From Bradyrhizobium sp. SZCCT0148 (GTDB taxonomy: Bacteria > Pseudomonadota > Alphaproteobacteria > Rhizobiales > Xanthobacteraceae), in contig NZ_JAFCKT010000022.1 in the NCBI RefSeq assembly GCF_018129985.1, positions 1 through 61,475 of the forward strand: DNA of 61,475 nucleotides. The letters are read 5' to 3'. This document shows, piece by piece, positions 56,663 to 61,475 of this stretch. The notes beneath the pieces are model-generated. The model had not been told where the DNA came from. It worked only from the letters and a program-made list of their open reading frames with translations, and did not search any database. The translations under genes were made by a program, and so were the position numbers. Position 1 is the stretch's first letter. Each line of letters starts with the position of its first letter.

Positions 56663-57895
56663 ATGGACAGGCATCGATGCCGCTTTTGCGCGCGGGGGCT
56701 CGACGAAACGTTCGTCGATCTCGGCCTGTCGCCTTTGGCGAATTCCTTCGTGTCGCCGGAGCGGGCGGATGCGACCGAGCCGACCTATCCGCTGCATGCC
56801 CGTGCGTGCGGTGCCTGCGGGCTGGTGCAGCTTCCGCAATTCGAGCCTACGGCCAATATCTTCGAGCGGTATCTCTATTATTCGTCCTATTCCGAGAGTT
56901 GGCTCCGGCATGCGGAGGGCTATGCCGCAGAGATGATCGCCCGCGCGAAGCTCGGCGCGGCGTCCGAGGTGATCGAGATCGCCAGCAATGACGGATATCT
57001 ACTGCAGTATTTCCAGCGCGCCGGCATCCGCGCGCTCGGGATCGAGCCCGCCAGCGGCCCGGCGGCCGCTGCCATCGCCAAGGGCATCCCGACCCAGACC
57101 TGCTATTTCGGCCGCGATGTCGCGACCGCGCTGCGCGCCGAAGGCCACAGGCCCGAGCTGATCGTCGCCAACAACGTGCTGCCGCACGTTCCCGATATCA
57201 ACGATTTCGTCGGCGGCCTGCGCATTCTGCTGCCCGAGACCGGGTGCGCGACGCTGGAGCTTCCGCATCTGTTGCACCTGATCGAGGGCATCCAGTTCGA
57301 CACGATCTATCACGAGCACCTCTCTTACTTCTCGCTCGCGACCCTCGAGAGGGTCTTTCGCGCCCATGATTTGCGCGTCTTCGACGTGGATGAATTGCCG
57401 ACCCATGGCGGCTCGCTCCGTCTGCACGTCTGCAGCGAAGCTGCGCCTCGGAGCCCATCGTCGACGCTTGCGCAATTGCGTCAGCGCGAGGCCGTCGCCT
57501 GGCTCGACCAGCCCGGGCGCTATCTCGATTTTCAGGCGAAGGTCGCGGCGAAGCGCGAGACGATCCGCGACTTTCTCGTCGCGGCGAAGCGCGCGGGCAA
57601 GACGGTGCTCGCCTATGGCGCACCCGCGAAGGGCAACACGCTGCTGAATTATTGCGGCATCACGCGCGAGCTGATTCCATTCACCGTAGACCGCAATCCG
57701 CACAAGCAGGGCCTGCTGCTTCCGGGAACGCATCTGCCGATCCGCGATCCCGCCGCCTTGATCGCTGCGAGGCCTGATTACGTCTTCATCCTGCCCTGGA
57801 ACCTGAAGGACGAGATCATCGCCCAGCTGCCGGAAGTTCGCGCCTGGGGCGGACAATTCGCGGTGCCCGCACCCGATCTCACGATCACATCGTGA
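56663..57895 (+). CDS. Sugar C-methyltransferase (zinc-binding, SAM-dependent)
   Basis: A 410-residue enzyme of the TylCIII/NovU type that adds a C-methyl branch to a nucleotide-bound keto-deoxysugar. Zn ligands are Cys-Arg-Phe-Cys near the start and Cys-Gly-Ala-Cys at about residues 50-53. The SAM domain has EIASNDGYLLQYF, and NVLPHVPDINDF is the family catalytic segment. The C-terminal domain shows VLAYGAPAKGNTLLNYC. It is divergent from the RmlC/epimerase pair, with which it probably builds a branched surface sugar. Confidence 0.88.
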   Translation: MDRHRCRFCARGLDETFVDLGLSPLANSFVSPERADATEPTYPLHARACGACGLVQLPQFEPTANIFERYLYYSSYSESWLRHAEGYAAEMIARAKLGAASEVIEIASNDGYLLQYFQRAGIRALGIEPASGPAAAAIAKGIPTQTCYFGRDVATALRAEGHRPELIVANNVLPHVPDINDFVGGLRILLPETGCATLELPHLLHLIEGIQFDTIYHEHLSYFSLATLERVFRAHDLRVFDVDELPTHGGSLRLHVCSEAAPRSPSSTLAQLRQREAVAWLDQPGRYLDFQAKVAAKRETIRDFLVAAKRAGKTVLAYGAPAKGNTLLNYCGITRELIPFTVDRNPHKQGLLLPGTHLPIRDPAALIAARPDYVFILPWNLKDEIIAQLPEVRAWGGQFAVPAPDLTITS

Positions 57896-57909
57896 GCGAT
57901 GGTTAACGA

Positions 57910-58119
57910 TCAGGCTGCGAGCGGAGCGGCGTAGTCCGCGCGCAACGCGAAATAGGCTTCCAGCTCTGACAGCGCCCGCGCTTCCCAATCGCTCGCCTGC
58001 TCCAGCAGCGACCAGCTCTGGCCCGGGCGGAATGCGGCGGTCTGCCGATAGAGCGATGCGATGCCGCGGTAGCGGCGCACGTTCTCCAAAATGGCCTGAC
58101 CGTTGATTTGGCCGTTCAT
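57910..58119 (-). CDS. Small ENVRRYR-family protein, copy 2
   Basis: A 69-residue helical protein paralogous to the one at 41402-41614: ILENVRRYRGIASLYRQTAAFRP, then SWSLLEQASDWEARALSELEAYF. GAGGGAG precedes ATG 58119. It lacks the cysteines of copy 1. A FixK-like palindrome lies about 100 bp upstream. It converges with the methyltransferase gene, 14 bp away. Function unknown. Confidence 0.7.
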   Translation of the reverse strand: MNGQINGQAILENVRRYRGIASLYRQTAAFRPGQSWSLLEQASDWEARALSELEAYFALRADYAAPLAA

Positions 58120-58219
58120 GTCCGAAAACTCCCTCGTCATTCCCGGGGGAGAAGTTGCGGCCAAATCTTTTTCGAAAAGTTAGCGGCGACGGCCGAGTTC
58201 GCGGATGGTTGCCGGACTG

Positions 58220-58233
58220 TTGCGCGCGGGCAA
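58220..58233 (-). promoter_or_regulatory. FixK-like palindrome TTGCGCGCGGGCAA
   Basis: It fits TTG(A/C)-N6-(T/G)CAA, but the core is unusually GC-rich, so binding is uncertain. It sits 101 bp upstream of the ENVRRYR copy 2 start. Confidence 0.35.
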
Positions 58234-58257
58234 CGCGCACAATCGTGACTGATCCGT

Positions 58258-58677
58258 TTATTGCGGATTCGTTGCCGCGCTGTCTCCCGGAGGCTTGCGC
58301 CCGCCGCTCGTGGTGATCCGCATCGTCTCGCGGCAGAGATCGGCCAGGCCGATCAAGAGCACGGCCAGCAGGAAGAACAGATTGATGGAATCCGCGTTCG
58401 CGCTGGAGAGCACGGCAAACTTGAAGAACGGCGGCATGAACGCCCACCACACCACGGGAATGGTGAGCAGCGCGGTAAACGCCGCCGCGGGTGCGCCCGC
58501 GACGAGTCCGACCATGAAGATGCTGGGCAGGAAGGTCGCGAAATAGAGCTTTGCGCCGAACGCGACACAGATGCCCTGAAGCGCGGCAGATATTGCGACC
58601 ACTGCGAATCCGAGCAGGAACGCCTGCCAAGACCATGGCCGTACCCGCGGTACGCCATAAAAACCCGCGCGCCTCAT
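58258..58677 (-). CDS. Stand-alone DUF4118-like membrane protein
   Basis: A 139-residue protein with about four hydrophobic helices (residues 15-125). The pattern AKLYFATFLPSIFMVGLVAG, AAAFTALLTIPVVWWAFMPPF is the KdpD-type DUF4118 transmembrane module usually found at the N-terminus of sensor kinases. Here it ends soon after (RETMRITTSGGRKPPG) without a kinase. It may be a remnant or a module used in trans. AGGGGGAGG before the ATG is a strong ribosome site. Confidence 0.75.
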   Translation of the reverse strand: MRRAGFYGVPRVRPWSWQAFLLGFAVVAISAALQGICVAFGAKLYFATFLPSIFMVGLVAGAPAAAFTALLTIPVVWWAFMPPFFKFAVLSSANADSINLFFLLAVLLIGLADLCRETMRITTSGGRKPPGDSAATNPQ

Positions 58678-58835
58678 CAGCCTCCCCCTGCCGCCCGTTG
58701 ACCGGGCCCAATTGAGACCAAAGTACTACAGCCGCAGCCAAACCGCGAGGTGGAAATTGCGGCGATGGAGCCATCGAGAGCCCCCTCCCAGGGCTTAGTA
58801 AACGGCCGCATCGCACAATCAGGCCCGGCCGGCGG

Positions 58836-60029
58836 CTATTCGGTCGCCGCATAGAGCAGGCCCGCGACGGGCAAAGCGAGGCCGATGGCCGATGCGAGCG
58901 TCCAGCCGCCTTGCGCGAAAGCCCAGGCGCCGACCGCGGATCCGGCCGCGCCGGCGGTGAAGAACGTCGCCATGTAGAGGCCGTTGAGGCGGCTGCGGTG
59001 CTCATGCCCGAGCGCGAAAATGGCACGGAAGCCGAGCACGACGTTGCCCTGGACACCGACATCGATCGCGATCGCCGCCACCACCAGACAGACCAAGTTC
59101 AGCATCGAGCCGGACGTGCCGAGATAGGTGACGAGGAAGCCCCCGGCGGCGAGCAGCATCGCGACCAGCGTCGCGACGCGGCTGTGGCCGCGATCGGCGA
59201 GCCGCCCGGCGATGGGTGCCGCAAACACGCCCGCCACACCGGCCAGCGCGAATAGCGCGATGCCGCGCTGGGTGAAGCCGAACGCGTCCGCGAGCTGGAG
59301 CGGCGCCACGGTCCAGAACAGGGTGAAGCAGCCGAACAGGCTGGCCTGGTAGAGCGCCCGGCGCCGCAGCAGCGGCGTCGCCTGCACCAGATGCGGCATC
59401 GACAGCAACAGTTCGCCGTAGTGCATCCGCGTCACCGGCTTGCGGTTCGGCAGGGTCATCCAGAGCACCGCCGTCAGCACGATCATCAGCGCGGCGGAGG
59501 CGAAGAACACCGCGTGCCACGACAGCGCCGCCGTGACGAAGCTCGACACCGGACGCGCCAACATGATGCCGAGCATCAGGCCGGTCGAGACGTTGCCGAC
59601 GACGCGGCCGCGGATGGCTTCCGGCGCCAGATGCGCGGCATAGGGGATGATGATCTGCACCGCGACCGAACCGATGCCGATGAACAGCGCAGCGACCAGG
59701 AACGGCAACGCATGGGTGGCGAACGCGGCGGCGAGCAGGGCCGCCGCGCCGAGCGTGATGACGGAGCAGATCAGGATACGGTTCTCGACGAGATCGCCGA
59801 GCGGCACGATCAGCAGCAGCCCGGTGCCGTAGCCGATCTGCGTCATGGTGACGATCAGCCCGGCCGCCGCATGCGACAGGCCGAGCGCGGCGCTGATCGG
59901 GGCGATCAGCGGCTGCGCGTAGTAGATGTTGGCCGCGATCATGCCACAAGCCGCGGCGAGCAGGAAGGTCAGGCGCCGCGACACCGCATCCGGCCCGGGC
60001 GCGGTCTCGATCGTGGCATTCATCGTCAT
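58836..60029 (-). CDS. MFS transporter
   Basis: A 397-residue major facilitator with about twelve helices, of the drug/efflux type. It opens with AAACGMIAANIYYAQPLIAPI and has the loop-2 pattern GYGTGLLLIVPLGDLVENR and a second-half GRLADRGHSR. Substrates may be drugs or small metabolites (unknown). It lies 53 bp downstream of the TetR gene on the same strand, separated by an operator-like palindrome. Confidence 0.9.
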   Translation of the reverse strand: MTMNATIETAPGPDAVSRRLTFLLAAACGMIAANIYYAQPLIAPISAALGLSHAAAGLIVTMTQIGYGTGLLLIVPLGDLVENRILICSVITLGAAALLAAAFATHALPFLVAALFIGIGSVAVQIIIPYAAHLAPEAIRGRVVGNVSTGLMLGIMLARPVSSFVTAALSWHAVFFASAALMIVLTAVLWMTLPNRKPVTRMHYGELLLSMPHLVQATPLLRRRALYQASLFGCFTLFWTVAPLQLADAFGFTQRGIALFALAGVAGVFAAPIAGRLADRGHSRVATLVAMLLAAGGFLVTYLGTSGSMLNLVCLVVAAIAIDVGVQGNVVLGFRAIFALGHEHRSRLNGLYMATFFTAGAAGSAVGAWAFAQGGWTLASAIGLALPVAGLLYAATE

Positions 60030-60051
60030 GGCGTCCAGTCTCCGAGATATC

Positions 60052-60067
60052 GGGAACGATCATTCCC
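60052..60067. promoter_or_regulatory. Operator-like palindrome GGGAA-N6-TTCCC, copy 1
   Basis: GGGAACGATCATTCCC followed by TAATA, between the TetR and MFS genes. It matches the element upstream of tetR. Confidence 0.6.
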
Positions 60068-60082
60068 TAATACGACAACAAT

Positions 60083-60703
60083 TCAGGCGAGCAACTTCAT
60101 CGCGACGCCGACGAGACGGTCGCCGTCGAGCGGCAGGCGCGCCTTGCCGACGACGCGCAGGCCCTGCGTGATGCAGATCATCAGCCGCGCGGTGTCGTCA
60201 GCCGCGACATGGATGGGAATCGAGCCGTCGGCCTGCCCCTCGCGAATGAGGCCGGCGATGAAGTCTTCGTTGGTCTTGAGCTGGGCGCCGACGCGGGCGG
60301 CGACGGCGGGATCGACCGCCGACAATTCGACCGCGCTGCCGACCACGAGGCAGCCGCGCCGTCCCTCTCTCCCTTGCGACTGCGCGACATAGGACAGCAG
60401 CACATTGCGAATCCGCTCGCGGCCGTTGCGGCCGCGCCCGGCGGCGCTGCGGGTCTGTTCCTGGCGTAGCGCCGTATAGCGCTCGAAGGCGGCCAGGAAC
60501 ACCGCGTGCTTGTCGCGAAACGCCTTGTAGATGCTCCCCGTCGCCAGCCGCATCGCCGCGGTGAGGTCGCCGATGGAGGTCGCATGATAGCCGCGCTCGC
60601 GAAACACCCGCACGGCGCGGTCCAGGGCCGTATCCATGTCGAACTCCCGGGGGCGGCCGGGCGGACGAGCAACGGAAATGGATCGGCGGACGACCTTTTG
60701 CAT
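60083..60703 (-). CDS. TetR-family repressor
   Basis: A 206-residue regulator. The N-terminal HTH is clear (FRERGYHATSIGDLTAAMRL, TGSIYKAFRDKHAVFLAAFE). The C-terminal ligand domain is longer than 120 residues and has one cysteine in GRRGCLVVGSAVEL, a TetR_C pattern of YcdC/AcrR-type efflux regulators. It is upstream of the MFS gene. Both their upstream regions have the same palindrome, so it probably represses both itself and the transporter. Confidence 0.9.
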   Translation of the reverse strand: MQKVVRRSISVARPPGRPREFDMDTALDRAVRVFRERGYHATSIGDLTAAMRLATGSIYKAFRDKHAVFLAAFERYTALRQEQTRSAAGRGRNGRERIRNVLLSYVAQSQGREGRRGCLVVGSAVELSAVDPAVAARVGAQLKTNEDFIAGLIREGQADGSIPIHVAADDTARLMICITQGLRVVGKARLPLDGDRLVGVAMKLLA

Positions 60704-60715
60704 TGCGGGATAATA

Positions 60716-60731
60716 GGGAATGGTTGTTTCC
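60716..60731. promoter_or_regulatory. Operator-like palindrome GGGAA-N6-TTTCC, copy 2
   Basis: GGGAATGGTTGTTTCC followed by TAATA, 13 bp upstream of the tetR start. Both copies share GGGAA, the 6-bp spacer and the trailing TAATA. Confidence 0.6.
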
Positions 60732-61475
60732 TAATAAAGACACGTGGTTGTGATGGGTGGATCGGGTCGTCGTATCAGCAGGACGGAATTTTCGTGTCCC
60801 GAACGCGCTGCGGCGCCTCTTGCATTGCTGCGCGAAGCCGGGACCCAGGGCGGCACGGGACACGGCGAGATGGGCCCCGGCTCTGCAGGGCATCACACCG
60901 GTCGATGCTTCGCATCGCCGGGCGTGCTGCGCAGCGTCCGGGGCACGAGAGGGGAGGTTGACGTGGCTCTCCCCCTCGTTATTGCGAGCGAAGCGAAGCA
61001 ATCCAGAGTCTTGCCGCCGAGAAAATCTGGATTGCTTTGGTGCAAGCGCTCCTCGCGAATGACGGAGCATGAGGCGGCGGGTTGGCTCTCCAAGCACCTC
61101 TGTCATTCCCTGCGCAGGCGGGAAATCCAGTACGCCGCGGCTTCTCGGTTCGATCACTGCCGTCTCGGAGGACTGGATCCCGGTCCTTGTGCGCAGTTGC
61201 GCACTGGCCGGGCGATCACACTGAGTGTGTGGCTGCAGACACGCCTTCTCGTTCCCGCGGCGCGTTTAGCCCGAGCTTTGCTTCGTCGCTCCACCCTCCA
61301 ATCCAAGAGGGCGCAGGGAAGGCCGGGTGCCGCCTGGCACCCGCGGTCCGCTGCGCGAAAATGCACACGCAGGAAGAACCGCACAGCAGCATACAGGCGT
61401 CGCCGATCACTCGGCCTTCCCTGCGCAGTGGCTGGACGGCTTATGCCGTGATCTCCCGGGAGCCGACCATTCCTT
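60732..61475. other. Repeat-rich non-coding right edge
   Basis: 744 bp with no convincing gene. A plus-strand open frame crosses it but translates repeats. It contains an inverted pair GCAATCCAGA (60998-61007) / TCTGGATTGC (61026-61035), flanked by TTATTGCGAGCGAAGCGAAGC and TCCTCGCGAATGACGG, the alphaproteobacterial BIME-like motif. A CCCTGCGCAGGCGGGAAATCCAG-type element and the long palindrome at 61311-61426 follow. Confidence 0.55.
61311..61426. repeat. 15-bp inverted repeat enclosing a 100-bp structured element
   Basis: GCGCAGGGAAGGCCG (61311-61325) and CGGCCTTCCCTGCGC (61412-61426) are perfect reverse complements. Inside is a second hairpin (CGGGTGCC-GCCT-GGCACCCG, 61324-61343). It recalls the CGCAGGGAAGGCCGG elements dispersed in Bradyrhizobium (from memory). 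Confidence 0.65.

Noticed and set aside
60744..61451. A 235-codon plus-strand open frame at the right edge.
   Set aside because: It translates through intergenic palindromes (for example VIASEAKQS from a BIME-type repeat) and has no ribosome site or domain.

Overview
The window is high-GC alphaproteobacterial chromosome and most resembles Bradyrhizobium. The evidence is a complete divergent cbbR / cbbF-P-T-A-L-S-X-E Calvin-cycle cluster with red-type (form IC) RuBisCO, several GGAAC-N16/17-GTT promoters of the kind read by alphaproteobacterial EcfG sigma factors, FixK/FNR-like half-site pairs, many small rhizobial-type hypothetical proteins, and intergenic palindromes with TCATTCCGGG or TCATGCCCGG ends. 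I saw no tRNA, rRNA, CRISPR array, transposase or integrase, so this looks like ordinary chromosome rather than an island.

Layout. 0.3-6.6 kb: a zinc-ribbon-like small protein, CorA, an L,D-transpeptidase lipoprotein, an extensin-like protein, an acyl-CoA synthetase and a DUF1499 membrane protein. 6.7-12.1 kb: MBL hydrolase, glutaryl-CoA dehydrogenase, a RibBA-like enzyme with a degenerate second domain and a CPA2 cation/proton antiporter. 12.1-22.3 kb: metabolic and secreted proteins (aminotransferase, HpaD-like extradiol dioxygenase with a short HTH regulator, aldo/keto reductase, PhoD, nitronate monooxygenase-like enzyme, SDR, HxlR regulator). 22.4-41.6 kb: a stress-protein region (PRC-barrel, two DUF4142 proteins, DUF3072- and DUF6496-like proteins, PfpI/DJ-1, DegP, universal stress protein, several tiny proteins) surrounding a two-gene signalling unit: a soluble 2098-residue hybrid histidine kinase with eleven tandem 92-residue HAMP-type repeats, followed 14 nt later by a REC-PAS-HWE kinase. 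41.8-44.8 kb: a PAS-GGDEF-EAL protein and an upstream FIST-domain gene broken by a one-base frameshift. 45.0-54.9 kb: the Calvin-cycle operon and its LysR regulator CbbR. 55.1-57.9 kb: a deoxysugar trio (epimerase, RmlC-like epimerase, C-methyltransferase). 58-61.5 kb: small membrane proteins, a TetR-MFS pair with duplicated operator-like palindromes, then about 0.75 kb of repeat-rich non-coding DNA.

How the genes work together. The Calvin operon supplies the RuBisCO subunits, the RuBisCO activase CbbX, and the dedicated regenerating enzymes (phosphoribulokinase, FBPase, aldolase, transketolase, pentose-5-phosphate epimerase). CbbR is divergent and is the expected activator. In the stress region, eight 25-bp sites with the form GGAAC-N17-GTT lie upstream of small stress genes. 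One perfect copy (GGAAC-N16-CGTT) lies upstream of the poly-HAMP kinase. I infer that the kinase pair belongs to the general stress regulon and may feed back on it. The poly-HAMP kinase is the most unusual object in the window. Its repeat unit has the length and sequence style of the HAMP repeats of fungal group III (Nik1/Os-1) kinases, but with about twice as many copies.

All family assignments come from reading motifs and from memory of the families. No database search was run.
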